DNA from: Theocolax elegans
Taxonomy: Eukaryota; Arthropoda; Insecta; Hymenoptera; Cerocephalidae
Reading direction: 5' to 3'
NCBI GenBank assembly: GCA_026168455.1
Contig: CM047428.1
Coordinates: 83,718,594-83,782,593 of the forward strand
Length of the DNA stretch: 64,000 bases
The notes under the pieces are model-generated. The model was not told the DNA's origin, ran no database searches, and saw only the letters and a list, made by a program, of their open reading frames with translations. Both the position numbers and the translations under genes were made by a program. Shown in pieces: positions 38,816 to 52,371 of this stretch; the stretch's first letter is position 1; every line of letters begins with the position of its first letter.

Positions 38816-41800
38816 TGTAGATCTACAATTTATTGCATTTCGTTACAATCGCTTCGTTACGCGTATTTACTTATCTGCCGTACTTATCAATTCCATGGAA
38901 AAATTTTATTAGATCAAGATTTTTTTATCGAGGTGAGGGTACGATATGCGAGTGTACCATCTTCCCTTATAATCCGGAATGACTTTTACCGCATAATGCG
39001 ACTGTCCAATTACCGTGTATTAAATTAACCCGACGGAATCTTGGGTGATTTTGCTTCGAGTTCGTTAACAGTTTCTCGTTAAACGGTTGAAACGCAGTTA
39101 ACCTAGACAAAAAGCTAATTCACTGTCTGCAGGGATACATGCCGCCGGTATTTGCCTTTATGCATAAAACATTTATATTGGAACAACGTAACGTTCACTG
39201 TCGATTAAAACAATTTTCCTTCCCCGCCACCCGAAAATGTTTGGTCTACTTTTTCACATATCAACACGCGTGTACAAAATAAATAAAATAGGCTTTTACG
39301 TTTGCACATATACGTAATTTTATCTTACGAGTTTCTCTATGAATTTATATAACTATATATCCAGTTTATAAAATGAGAATCTGCGACTCGTTGGATTTGC
39401 ATAAATTTCAACCATCTCCCCCCCTCTCTCTCTCTCTCCCTCTCGCAAACTCTCTCCAGCTGAAAAACATGTAAATATAAACCTGGCATTAACTACTATA
39501 TTCATCTTTACAATCTTTGGAATTTATATTTTTCGAATTTGCGAGTAGAATTTATGATAACTTGTTACACGCAAATATATATATATATATGTATATATAC
39601 ATACATGTGTACAAACCGACCAAATTAAATGATTGTTTTAATACATAAATTGAATTTTCAAAGCATCGATTTGTACATTGTCTAACTAACTAATCGATAA
39701 TTTTCAATTTTTTTAACAAGCTTGAAAATACTTTGATATATTTGTATTTCAGCGTATTATTTTTTTTCAAATCTATTTACTTTTAATGGAAATCGTATTC
39801 TATTTAATAAGTAATGAATAGATATATTTTTAATAGAATGTGCGAAAAATAAACGAAACATTTGATCATTTTTAATCTCCCAATAAAACGCTGTTTTTCT
39901 CTATTAGAGTAAATCCAAATTTTAAATGGTTTTGAGTTAATTAAAATATATTTTAATATCATGTATACATGATAATACGCGTTTACCTTCGTAAATAGTG
40001 CAAGTAGAACGCAAATCAGTTGTAAACGAAACAAAGACTTGAAAAAACCAAACCGGATCTATAAAAATTTTTAAGTTTACTGCTCTTAGAAACCCGGAAA
40101 CATAATTTGAATGTTTTGAGGTTACGGTTATTTCATTATGTGTCAAAAAAATGTTCCAAAAAGCGTTACAGTACAAGCTATTTAGTATAGCAATTTTTAC
40201 CACCTAGTTCTGATATTGAAATTTCTACTAGGGATACGTCGTTACAAATCATAGTATGCGATTCTACAAGAAATAGAAAATGCAGTGTAAGAATCTAATT
40301 ATTGAAATTAAGTAGATACGTTAATAAAAATGATATGATAATAATGACGGAAAATCTAACACTAAATATAAACTACGTTGTATTCATTAATTAGATGTTC
40401 AACGTTCACGCTTGAAAATGATTTAACTCGTTTGCTAATAAAATGGTCATCGTGATATTAATATCCAGGAATTAATAAAAAGGGATATAATTGAAAGTTT
40501 CAGGAAATCCCATCTCTGACTATTGTTCTCAAAATTAATCGTAGAAACTCTGGCGAATTGATGATTAAAATGGAAAGTAAATGAAGAAAAGACAAAGTAA
40601 AATACTAATTTCACTCTAAACGAATAAGTTTCTTAATAAACGAAGACGAGACTATTTTGTCAGAGCATATTAATTTCTTCGAAATGTACCGGAAAGATGG
40701 TCAAATTTACTCCCTCTCGGGTTATTATTATTTTGAAGGAGGTGAAGAAATCGTTACTCCATGTAGGTCACCAACCTCTTGTAAAAAACAAAAATTCTAA
40801 CAAAAAGGAAATAAAACTAATTCGTTTCGATAGCATCTTATGTCACAAGAGGTTTGATTTGATTTGATTTTGATCTGCTTATTCAGAGAGTATACATAAT
40901 AATATAAAAATAACAAATACAATTCAAATGGCAATAACTAACAATAAGTAAAAATGAAATAAGAAGGAAATAATAGCGTTACGTGAGTACGTGACAAATT
41001 GCAGAAGCAACTGTAATAATAAGTATACAAATATATAAGATAAAATAGATTACAGTAATATAGGTTAAAATAAAAATAAAAGTAAAAGAGAAAAACGAAG
41101 AGTAGCAGGGGATATAGTACAATACTTTCGCAAATTATACTTTGAGTTCAGTCCTTTAAATCTCTGGCTAATAATTCGCCTTAAAAAGATAAAGTTTGAA
41201 CGCAGGTAGGTAACGTACGTGAGCATTAAACTACAGCGGTGATATTGAAAACAACAATCTAGATGTAGTATAAGCCGCGTATATGCCAAATAGCCAGAAT
41301 AAGTGTCTAATGGAAACGTGAAAGAAACAGGAAGAAAAAAAAGGAGTATAACCGAAAATAAAGATATCGGATCCATATTTTAGTACTATTCGATCTTACT
41401 ATAACATAATTATACTATTCTTGGTAATAATCTACAATAAGCTGTAAATTCAAATCAACTTTATTCTAACTTTATCTGAAGTAAATTTACTTTCAAAATC
41501 ACAACTTCTAGATTAAGCAATATGTTAGTATGTAGAGTATTTACTCGTTAAATGTATAACACTCTGTTGATAAGAAATTGAAAAAAAATATAAATTTTGT
41601 AAAGAACAGAATAATTGAAAAGATCTGCAAGATTTGACTGCGCGCGAGACAAAGTTTAGAAAGAGGCACGTAAGCACTTAGGTCTCGAATGGTCAAACGA
41701 TAATAATAATGATCGTTGGACGTATAATACATGTATGAATGTATTAAAGAGAAGCAGTAACCAAACGCCGTCTCGAGCTGGTAAGATCTTGCGAAGAAAG

Positions 41801-42288
41801 TTTCATATACATACTTTGTTTTCACGCATTCTACAGTTTAGTGCACATTCCACAACGGAATTTTATTGCTTCGTAAATCACGAACCGAATGATTTTCTTA
41901 TGCAACGAAATGATCGACGCGATGCAAGTCAATCGTTTCTTGAGCTGCGGCTTTTAAACACCTTCATTTTCGACATTTTCCGACGTCGAGTTTAACATAG
42001 TTAGTTAGACCGCACTCTTTCTTATTCCTCCTCTCCTTCTATCTCAAAAGCGACAGGAGCTTACTCTTTTTTATTTTATTCAACGACTCGTTAAATATTC
42101 CTTTTTCAACCAGACTAAATTTTTCATACCTACAAGATTTCGCTTGGCGAACCGCGTACGCACTTTCTACGCACTATTTTAGATTCACTATATACATACT
42201 CTTATTTTACTTTTTTAGGTTGACGATCGATAACCTTATTCTTTACTTGAATCGTATCTTACAATTGTTTATCATGCCCACGTTGGCA

Positions 42289-42367
42289 ATGCACCTTGGA
42301 TATTTTCAAAGGAATTTCGCGTCCATCCGCGCCGAGAAAAAGGATTGCTCGCATCAAAACCATACGA
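42289..42367 (-). CDS. Weak ATG-plus-donor exon candidate
   Basis: A minus-strand frame MVLMRAILFLGADGREIPLK-ISK ends at ATCCAAG|GTGCAT. The hydrophobic start could pass for a short signal-anchor. The frame stays open past the donor (VHCQRGHDKQL, then stop). The phase-0 exit does not fit the acceptor at 26517. Boundaries are approximate; this may be chance in a CpG-rich patch. Confidence 0.15.
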
Positions 42368-43649
42368 TCCGTGCAGCGGCGATATCTATTTAATCGCGTA
42401 GGTGCAGTGGCTGCAGGATGTGAATTTTCGCGCAGTGCGATGGAAAATCGATCCTCCACACCGATTCGCAGAATAACGGAAGGTATTATACGATCATTTC
42501 CACCCTTCCTATTGCACCCCGGACGTGATCGATGCGTGTATAAATTGTCCCGCAAGCTTTACTGCACCAACACGATTTCTAAACTTTTTATCGGCTCGCA
42601 TAAACTGTAGCGAAACTATTCCACAATATTATTTATTTATTGGTTTTTCCATTCTACATTTTCAATTCTAATTTTTTTACCCCGCTATTTTTAAAGAGGA
42701 AAAAAATAAACGCGTAACCTTCCTATTATCCGGATTCGCGGGAATTATATGTAGCATCCGATGATAGTGGGCGCGATAATTCGTACCTCGAGCTTTTCAG
42801 AGGAGTGCATACGAGCACGTGCATGCGGAGTTGACGATTTACGAATCGTCGATTTTGATGAAACTTTGAGAGCTGTCGCGTCATTTAATACCTTCAAATT
42901 AAACACGCCAGCCGTACGATTAAACTTGGGAATTTTTCTACGGTAGATACATCCCGAGGTTCTTTCAAATAGTGCGATATTACACATGAGTATATGTATT
43001 CAACATAGAAACATTGCAGAAGTTGACGTAAAAACTTTCAAAATTTCAAAATGTTTTTTAATGATTCTTTGTGTTACTGTTGAAAGTATTAGAAAAATTG
43101 CTGTACTTCCGAAATATCGACTAAAATTCTTATTTCAAAATAAAAACGTAAGTATACTGAGCAAGAAAGAAGTTAAATTGCAAAAAAAGTGTTAACTTTT
43201 TTTCAATTCCATTAGAAGTAACCGAAAAAAGCTACACATTTGTCGATTAATTATAAATGACGTTGTACATACTATAGTAAAAAATATTCTAAAATTATAC
43301 TGGAATTGTCTTTACACAAGATGAATATGTGTATATTCAATGAATAATGAAATACGTGAATATTTCAGCTAAATAGGCATGTAAACAATCAAAGAGAACG
43401 ACAGCGACGTGTTCAAATAAATTTTTATACATTTGAAAAAATAACATCGGATATAAATCAATAAATATTAATTTCGAAATCAATAACATATTCATTTTAA
43501 TATATACATCGAAGACTTACTGACAATTTATAGCTAGACATCATGGTGATATGCGTATTATAATTGTTAAACTGAAAAATAAAAATTTAGATGAATTGTT
43601 TTGCAAAAAAAAAATAATAAAATAAAATGAAATTTTTGCACTGTTTGTA

Positions 43650-43850
43650 AAAATAAGGGATGAGCGAGAACTCGATAAATACCCGAGTCGAGCACTCGGC
43701 TTTTTGAAGTAGGAAAAATTTATCGAGTTGCTCGAGGAGTGATTTAACAGCTCGAAACGAAATTTTTGAGTAAGTAATAAAAGCTGTTTTAATCGAAAAT
43801 TGACGAGTCACTCGATCGGTTCAGCTCGAAATTCCGTAAATCAAAAAACT
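43650..43850. repeat. ACTCGA-rich cluster
   Basis: Within 200 bp the words ACTCGA, CTCGAG, GCTCGA and their complements occur about ten times (for example GAACTCGATAAA, GAGTCGAGCACTCGG, GAGTTGCTCGAGG, GTCACTCGATCGG), partly in inverted pairs. Could be a decayed palindromic repeat or a regulatory cluster. Confidence 0.45.
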
Positions 43851-44134
43851 TTTTTCCTGAAGCTTGACGCAAAGAAAAAAATACGTAAAACCAAAAGGTG
43901 AGGTATATAATTTCAGTTGAAAGCACATCTCTTAACATTGTGCATCTCTCAAAATTTTGCAATGCTGTAAAACAAAATCCATAAAAATGGTAGAGCGCAA
44001 CGATAAAAAATGCAGCAGTTGCGTGAATCGAGGAAAAAGCCCTGAACAGAAGCTAAGATAAATAACCATAAATTCACGTAGGATACAGTAGTCTCTTATG
44101 GCGATTCCCGATGGCGCGAAGCTTATATATATAA

Positions 44135-44137
<3 letters not shown>

Positions 44138-44170
<33 letters not shown>
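44138..44170. repeat. (GA)n microsatellite
   Basis: About 15 GA units followed by GAAGAGAAGAGAGG; the CT-rich tract at 44287-44314 is a second, inverted run. Confidence 0.93.
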
Positions 44171-44171
<1 letters not shown>

Positions 44172-44546
44172 AAGAGAGGAGAAGGCAAAAGACAGAGAGA
44201 AATCTCTCGACGTAGTCGTCCGCGAGAAGGAGAAACCAGTTTCCTAACTGTATCCGTACAGATACACACACCTCGAATATACACATCTCTCTCTTTCTCT
44301 CTCTCCCACTCTCTGCCTATTCCACAATGTTTTATCGGCACTGCACGTAAACCCCGAAAAATAACCCTTGACCCATTTAAGTCGTGAGGGGTAAAAAAAC
44401 GAAGAATTAATACGAGCTGTCTGGCCAACTAGATTTAATGTATATATACAGGATAGGACTGTTGTTTAGCATGCGTGACGCAATTGACAATTATATTATG
44501 ACTTTTCCTTGGCACGTAGCGAGAAAGGCGCCGATAATCGTTGTGC

Positions 44547-44559
44547 GGGGGGGGGGGGG
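44547..44559. repeat. G13 homopolymer
   Basis: Thirteen G in a row between TTGTGC and AGAGGG, upstream of MITE copy 2. Confidence 0.9.
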
Positions 44560-44801
44560 AGAGGGAATTTATGGAAAGCGCGTTTAGTCACGCCTCAAAA
44601 TTCTTGTGGTTTTCCATGGAATCTTCTTTTATTTCCGATTTCATTTATACCTTTTTTTCTCCAATCTCCTATAAGAATTTCTACAATTGCTAACCTGCAT
44701 TGATGATGGTTAATATGAAAAATAAAGATAGACGTCGTGTAGCTTTGAGAACAATTTCATTAAAATTTAGAATCGTCCAGAATCTTTACTTAAAAACATT
44801 A

Positions 44802-45388
44802 ACAGGGAGAGTGTCTCATCTCTAGGAAACTGACCTCTACCAAACTCTAGGATATGTTTACTACTACAAAAATATAAAGAAATCCAGAGTTTTATACGCT
44901 AACGCTCTTTTTTATGATAGATATAACCAAATAACGAAAAATCTCGCCAAATAGCCCTTGATTTTGATCACTTATATCACAAAAACAAATAAAGATAAAT
45001 ACTCAAAGAAAAAAGAATTTAACGATATTTTGATGACTATAATTTTGAATTAAAAAATTTACTGATTTTTCAGGCCAAATTGTCTTTTTATTTTTATTTT
45101 TTCCATAAATTTTGACCAAATTGAGATATTTGAACTTCTTATTTTCAAATCTATTCAATCTCAGGTTTTCCTCTGAACTTAATGAGTAACTATTCCTATT
45201 TGTTTTTTTAATTATAAATGATCAAAGTCAAGGGCTTTTTTGGCAAATTTTTCATAGTTCGTTTATATCTACCGTAAAAAAGAGCGCTAGGATCTATAGA
45301 ACTCCCAGTTTCTTCATATTCTTATAGTAGTAAACGTATCCTAGAGTTTGGTAAAGATCCGTTTCCCGGAGATGTGACACTCTCCTGG
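44802..45388. mobile_element. Fold-back MITE, copy 2, same family
   Basis: This 587-bp element shares both ends and most of the body with the copy at 31089. It begins ACAGGGAGAGTGTCTCATCT, ends GATGTGACACTCTCCTGG, and is flanked by TTA at 44799-44801 and 45389-45391. The first arm retains GAATATAAAGAAA-type sequence that copy 1 lost, and the right arms are nearly identical (CGTATCCTAGAGTTTGGTAA). The two copies lie in the same orientation in different introns of the PDZ gene. Confidence 0.82.
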
Positions 45389-45391
45389 TTA

Positions 45392-48300
45392 GTATTAAGT
45401 TAAAAAAATGTATTTTAAGAAATAATTAATGTGACATGAATTATTAATGTACTTAGGTAATGTGGAGATGATGCATTTTGACGCTATGATTATAATTATG
45501 ATGGATAATAATATGCAATAAGAGTTGAGAATCTATATAGGAATTGAATCCATTTTAAACATCGATGTTTGAAAATTCGTTAAGAAATTTATTTAGTTAA
45601 ATAAAACTGACGTTTATTATTAAAGACTATTTAAATAAATGAAATGAAAAGTTTACCGAGAAGAAATCGAACAAACTTTCGTTTAAATAGATTTGTGAAT
45701 GGCTTTGTAAAAAATTGATTTTCAATCGAGTCAAGTGAATATACCTCCGATCGCGGTAAATAGAATTATCTATAGCTGTTGGGAGGATGGCGCTTATAAC
45801 AAACTTAAAATCGAATGCATGCCAAGTAAGAGTCAAGATCTTCCTCTTACGTATAATACATATGCATGTAAGGATATAATATCGATACTTTAGCGTTCAC
45901 TGTAGAACTGTTCTGCGGATGCAGCATTCGGATGATCGCCTTGCCGACATCCCAACTCGAGGATGGACGTTCGTTAAATTATCGTCGAGTTTTGCGTGTG
46001 CTCGCGTATTTATCGCACTAATAACGCGCGAGTTGCGAGGTGAATGACCATCGGGTCGTCGACCACTGTATAAAGGTGTAAGTATACGCTCATCCGTTCT
46101 GGTCTACTATTCCTTATTTTTACTTTTTTTCTTTCTCCTCCCCCCCCCCCCCCCCCTCTCTCTCTCCCTCTCGTAGACGGGGCATTCGGTTTTGCCACTG
46201 CGAATTTACGTGTGGTGTGACACGTGATAGTGAATCCGATTAGTCGTTACGTTGTACATATATTACTTAAGGTACTTTTTTATTATATTTGGATTATCCC
46301 GATCTTGTACCATAATTGTAGTGTGATCTTTAATATTTAAGAGTCACAAATATTAGCAGTTTTTTGAAAATTGTCAATAACTCTTAATTAATTAAGTAAT
46401 GCAATCATGAAAATTTACTGAACTTCGATCATTAAGTATAAAATTTTAGTTACAAATATATAATAATTTTGGAGCAATTCATCCTTAAATATATTTTATC
46501 TTTTTAAATATAAGCTTAAATCATGTAAAAATATAGAAAGAATATTCCTCTAAACATTATTGAATATTTCTACATATGCATATTAGTAATAAACCAAGGA
46601 TTATCAATTCTTAAAATTACATTAATTAATGCTTTATTTTAATAATATCCAACTATGAAATAACAATGTACAGTATCCTTTTTTATTTTAATTTTTAATT
46701 TAAATATTAATTGTATTGTCTTAAAAATACATAAATTACAGTTACGTACAAAAATAGTAGATAACAATTATTTTTACTTTAACAATATCATAACTGTTGA
46801 ATAATATGTGAGACCGGTAACTGCAGAAACAAAAATGTTTGTATATATATATAGCTGAATAAATAGGTGTAATATCGAGAAACAATAACGTAATAAGTAT
46901 TGTAATTTGCATTAGGTATTCTAACATTTACAAACAACTCGATCGGATAGTGTTGTATTGAATATTTTTATTCCGTGTGAGAACATACTGGTAACTCTGT
47001 AAGTTATATTAACCGCTTTTCATTGGTGAGTACGTATAAAACACGGTCAAATGGTGAATTTTCCAAGTGCAATGGGAGGTGTATGGTATGAAAAAAAGTG
47101 TATCGGAAGTTAGTTCCTGTTCCTCCTCTTCCTCTTCCTCGGTCAGAAGCGCGCAGTTCCGCTCCGTCGTCATATCCTGGCAGCGTGCAGTTGCTGTTCC
47201 GCGAGAACGACACGCATCGCAACGTATACACTATATATCTATCCACATTAGGGGAATTCGAAATACGAGGGGTCTCTATTGTACCTGTACCACTCGACTC
47301 TTCAATCTCGACATAATTTTTACTCGGATAAAATAACAAGTGAAAGAGGAATGTGTATTTTGACGTTGATGAACCTTGGTCACAGTATAGTTGGATTTTG
47401 TAGGACACGCATGACACGTTCTTTAATTTGTCGGAGGAGGTGTCAGACAAACATTCCATTTACTTTTTTGACACGATTGTCCGAGTTCCTCGTCATCTCT
47501 ACAGACGCTTGCTACTTGCTATTAATGTGCAACGCGATATTTTCTTATGTTTTTGTACCGATAAATTAGTAAACGGGGTAAACCTAGATTGAACGATTAA
47601 ATATTACCCACGAAGAAGGGTTGTAATTTAAATTAAGCTACATTTATTACTGACATACTTTCAGTTTCTTTTATTATCGCTGGCGCATCGCTTATATGCA
47701 TTTTTATTTAATTTTTCTGCTATTTTTCTTGTACACCGCTAGTAATTTTCTTGATTTAGTTAATTATTATATTTTACTGTGTCTACCGGTAATTGTAGAA
47801 ACAATACTTACACAAGCTCCTGCGTATTCTTTTATTTGTGTGTATGCATACATACACCAACTGTTTAAAAACAAGCTAAACCTTGAACTGGTATATAACT
47901 CGTTACGCAATGAAAAACTCAAATAAATTAGTCACGTGAATATATGGGGTTTACGTAACCACTTCTTTTTCCACAAACGTGTTTATCGATATTCGATATC
48001 AAAGTTAGGTTGATTAACCGTATCAGTTTCTTGTATACTAATAGTTCAATATATCTACACATACGCAATGCATTATTCAATTTTTAAGATTTTCCGAGTT
48101 TAACGACTATTTAATTATTTCCTTTATCAATTAACAATTGGACCTCGCTCGGGATGTATCTTTTACAATGTTATTTACAAAATTAGTTATGATTTTCACT
48201 TTTACAGGTGTGGGCAAACCTTTCACTGTATAGGGCGAGTTCTTTGTTCACTCTGAAAAATCGGTTATTAATCTGCCTTTGTATTGAGTTCTTAAATACT

Positions 48301-48756
48301 CTGAGAAAAATTATACATTTATATAACTTATTACATTTTTTAATGATAAAATGTGGACAAGCTTACGAAATGAAACAAATTATAATCTGTGGTATTAAAG
48401 TTTTAATTTTCACTACCATTTAATTTTTACATTTCGAAATAATAATTTTTTTACATAACTTTTACTTTGAAATATTATTATTTTTAAATAAAATATTTAT
48501 TACTTTTAATATACTTTTGTGTAAATGGTAAAAATTTGTTTTTATTTTTTAATCAATAGAGTGTCTTATACTATATTATGGTTCTACAGAAATCCTAAGC
48601 TTATAAACACAATTTGACGACGGATAACGAAGACATTGTAAATATATATGTATAATACATCCCATTATAGAATACATAATTTAATCCTCAATTCCTTCCC
48701 TAAATTCGTTAGAGTGAAAAATCACTCAAAGCTATCCCCAAAACTGAGTCACAACA
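45392..48756. other. Intron, no supported exon
   Basis: Holds the C17 tract. Two minus-strand open patches (45900-46000, 47070-47200) were examined and not accepted. Confidence 0.5.
46140..46175. repeat. C17 homopolymer plus CT run
   Basis: Seventeen C followed by CTCTCTCTCT. Polypurine/polypyrimidine tract of this length is prone to length error in assemblies. Confidence 0.9.
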
Positions 48757-49095
48757 TTTTTAAGGGGATGTCGGATTCAGAAAATGGTAATTTATTACTT
48801 TTCTTTTACAAACAAATAAATACATTTTTTTTAAAATCGTGAATGTCAGGCCCTTAGGCATGTATTATATAATATACCCAAATTTTTCTAGATTTTTAAA
48901 TCCATAATTTGATTACGATGTTTGAGTTGAAAGTTTATACCTTTTTCGACTAATAATTACCGACCAAAAATTGTTTACTCATTATTATTTTAAAACGATT
49001 TTTTCTTAAGAAAATTAAAACGTGAAACCTTTTCTTATGTTTTAGGCTGTCCATGTGAATTTTAGATTAAATATTTTAGATATAATTTTTGACAT
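48757..49095. mobile_element. Related short element with TTAA-flanked GGGATGTC ends
   Basis: The ends are TTAAGGGGATGTCGG and GACATCCCGTTAA, an inverted pair with TTAA on both sides. The interior is the reverse complement of part of the 26.58-kb element: the stretch CCTTTTTCGACTAATAATTA and the following GATTTTTTCTTAAGAAAA match 26800-26890 with moderate divergence. It therefore appears to be a shorter or internally deleted relative with different termini. TTAA is the piggyBac target, but the terminal bases are not the usual CCC. Confidence 0.5.
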
Positions 49096-50051
49096 CCCGT
49101 TAAGTGATAGATTTTCTCGCATTCAGCTATTTTTGTAGGGGAAATTGAGTTTATGACTGAGATAATAATTTGACTTTTAATGAATTTCTAATTTAATGCC
49201 AATTCACTAACATTTGTCTCTATAGGTCGAAATTTTATATTAAACAAATTTAGAGTGTAACCTTTTGAAAGAATATAGTGTTATGTCCAAATCATTGCGC
49301 ATTTATTAAAAAATGAAACTGATGATGTTGCGCATGCACACTGATTCACTCTGCTTTCACTCGCGACCCATACAATTATTCCTACGAAAATGTATACACA
49401 TTACATTTTTAATAATAAATTTATTAGTAATATTAACTATCACTTTTAAATTTAATTTTGTTTTTAAAGAAAGATTCTCTGTCCGATGGCAACTTTCACT
49501 GGCACAAATTTTACTATAGCCGTAATAAAAATTTGTTTTCTTAAACTTAGTAAAAATGCAATAGCATATATTTGTAAAAAAATTATGACATATAAAAATA
49601 GTATTAAACATCGTAAAAAGAGGCCAGTATCGATCGTGTATAATTAATAGTAAAATTTGCTGTAAGTTATCTCAGTGTATATCAATATACTTTTACATAT
49701 TATATTTCGATTCTTAATTATAATATATGTTTGAAACTGACAAACTTTCATAAATTTTATATTTGTAGATTTACTGTTAACGTGTGCATTTTGAGGTAAA
49801 AAGGGTGGACGATTCCAAAATTGAACAGAGAGACAAATCGTCTGGATCTCAGTGTCGCTGTTGTAGACAGAGTGTTCGTATTTAACCGGAATACATTTAT
49901 TGTTCACTGCTCTAAGTAATCTTCATAAGATAGTCAAAGACTAGTTGTCATTACGTCTAGTGTGTGGTATAGAGCGACGATTTGCCTATATTGATCAAGA
50001 CACATCTCATTTTTTACTCGAGATTGCAGTAATCTAAGATACATAAGGCAG

Positions 50052-50176
50052 TTGAGAACAAAACTTCGAGGGTCATCTTAGAGTTTGTAGACACAAAGTA
50101 CGCAAGCGACGATGAAGGCGATCACGAGGAAGTGACAATGATAACCAGAAAGAGCATGAGAAAAATCGACGTGTGA
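50052..50176 (+). CDS. Plus-strand acidic frame ending in TGA, unidentified
   Basis: After a possible acceptor (CATAAGGCAG) the plus strand reads ENKTSRVILEFVDTKYASDD, then EGDHEEVTMITRKSMRKIDV and TGA. Beyond the stop, in another frame, the related acidic text DNDHGDDHNHDYEETAVVTT is open (about 50208-50267), and the two DNA stretches resemble each other (GATCACGAGGAA-like versus GATTACGAGGAA). It may be a last exon, or a decayed or duplicated coding fragment with a frameshift, or a purine-rich chance frame. No homologue is recognised and it lies antisense inside a PDZ-gene intron. Confidence 0.28.
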
Positions 50177-50299
50177 AACGTGAAAAATTTGCCACTTTTC
50201 GAAATTTGACAACGATCACGGCGACGATCACAATCACGATTACGAGGAAACGGCGGTAGTAACGACTGACGAGAACGCGGAATCGACGTCGAAACAACG

Positions 50300-52371
50300 A
50301 TGTATTGTATGGTTTATATGCATAAATATATATATATGATAAAATATTCTGTCCATAAATTTGTTGTACCCGTCGACGTATATGTGTACATGAATATGTA
50401 TACACATACGTATACGTGTGTATATAATACGTCATATAATTAAAATAGTCATTTCGTTCGTATCGATATGGATTCGCGTGATAAAATTCATTGAAAAACT
50501 CGTAAATAACTATAAATATTTCCAATTTTTACAATATATACATAGGAAATATGAATCGTAACATCGAATTATTGAATATTGTTCTACACTGCAGAATAAA
50601 GTGAAACCTCGAGATTGAGCATATATAGTTCTAAGTTGTAAGTACAGCGATGTGTAGTTTTTACGTAAAAATCGTGACACGCATGCTGAAAGCAATAACG
50701 AAATCGTTCGCTTTAACAGGAGTATAGGTATATAATAGTTTTCCACGACACGGTAATGACGTAATATTCGTAGTCATTTTGAGAGAGGTTTATATAGGTA
50801 CCGCTAATTCTTTTGGGTATTGACTTTCGTTATTACAAATACTTGCGTATACGTATAATGTATTAAAAATAAATATTGACTAACATGGATTTTATTATTA
50901 ACACGCCACTAACAACACGCTATTTTCATATGTTATACTATTTTTGTAGCGAATACGCAAATGATATAATTAACGTAATTATAAACGTATTGGAAAATAA
51001 TTATTATTACTGTAAAATAAGAGTTTTATCATTCGTGATGAAACTAAATTTAAAAAAAAATCGAAATTATGTATCAATGCTATAAAATATAACTGTATCA
51101 GCTGTGGAATTTATTAAAAAATTCTAAAAATGCCCTGCCCACATAATGAATATTACCTAAAATATTTACGATTATTTTTGAAACATTCAAAAATTTTCAG
51201 ATATAATGTTATGATTACACTTATATTTCTTGTCCTAATTAATTCATTTCGTATATATATTTGATTGAACAAAATTTGTATATCGTTTCACGAGAAAAAA
51301 ATATTTAAATATTAAAAGTATACACTTGACCTATAAATAAAAGTTTAATAAAAAAGAAGCTATAAAGAAATGTTATTAATTGTTTTACGAATAACGACTA
51401 CGTAAGACAATGACTCTGCCTAGTGGTGTAAGATTGTACTGGACTGGAAGCTTGAGCACAATCGAATAACAATCGAGACGCTTAAAAACACAGTAGAATT
51501 CAATACATTTTTTCTATCGTGAAAATCAATCGATCGTCCTTCGCTATTATTCTAACCCATCCAAACATTTCTAAATCCACATTTTCGTTCAGGATGGTTT
51601 TGGTACAAATGTAAAAAGAATGAAAAGTTGTGACATGAAAAGAGATAAAAATAAAGTTACACCCGACGCACAATAGTAAAATATACGTGAGAATATAAAT
51701 TTTCTTTCGTTTTTTACTTTGCAAGAAGGCTTAACGTGCGCGGACAAGAGCAAGAAGAAACAAAAAAAAAGATAAATCCGTTAAAAACGAAGGATGACGA
51801 CTTCTTTTTATTTGCGTTTAATTGCGTTACGCAACTGTAGTTTTTTCGCATTTAAATATTTCTAATCCACTTATGTAAATTAAAAGTGATTTTACGTAAT
51901 TCAAATAGAGACGTATCATAGTTGTACAGTTGCAGTATTTTTTACCGAATTATTATGGTGATTGTTTATAATAATATTTGCGGTACGAGCGGCAGTAATC
52001 GGCAGGTGCAATAAACATACAATTTACAATCGCATTCTAGAAAGAGAAAAAAATAAAGGAAACGAGATCGACCGTCCGCAAATGTAGTGTTTACGGTTTT
52101 CCACAGAGATATTACTGCCTCATTAATTTACCATTAAGCAAAAGATGAAAAAAGGAGGCAAGATTATGCGACATTCCGGAGGTTTGCGCGAGGAGTCTCG
52201 TCTAGTCGCGTGTAAACCCAAGGTATGTGGTACCAAGTAATAAAAAGCCTTTCACATTTCAAGGGCCGGATATATCGTCCTCGTGCGTATACGTCTATAT
52301 CCCCGTCTAAAATTCCTCTAGTCAATCCAGTAAAGTCTGTCTGTTGCTCGTGTATATCGAATTACGCTTAC
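50300..52371. other. Intron, nothing supported on the minus strand
   Basis: AT-rich with TATATG and GTATAC-type runs (50318-50430); one weak plus-strand candidate at 52145. Confidence 0.5.
52145..52222 (+). CDS. Weak plus-strand first-exon candidate
   Basis: ATG starts MKKGGKIMRHSGGLREESRL-VACKPK and the frame meets a good donor (CCCAAG|GTATGT) in phase 0 after 26 codons. It lies 150 bp from the minus-strand 45-nt exon on the opposite strand. No matching downstream plus-strand exon was found. Confidence 0.2.

Larger units (their letters stand above)
33621..44801. other. Long intron, no supported exon
   Basis: About 11 kb of AT-rich DNA with TA, AG and CT repeats, small CpG patches (35400-36000, 37480-37720, 38630-38820, 42260-42560) and only the doubtful frames listed separately. 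Confidence 0.5.

Noticed and set aside
45895..45975. Minus-strand open patch reading SWDVGKAIIRMLHPQN
   Set aside because: No donor or acceptor in a phase compatible with neighbouring exons; two frames are equally open.
47004..47459. Minus-strand frames including an ATG peptide MTTERNCALLTEEEEEEEQE
   Set aside because: Coding-like at first sight, but no acceptor or donor of the right phase follows; the Glu run comes from a CTTCCT repeat.
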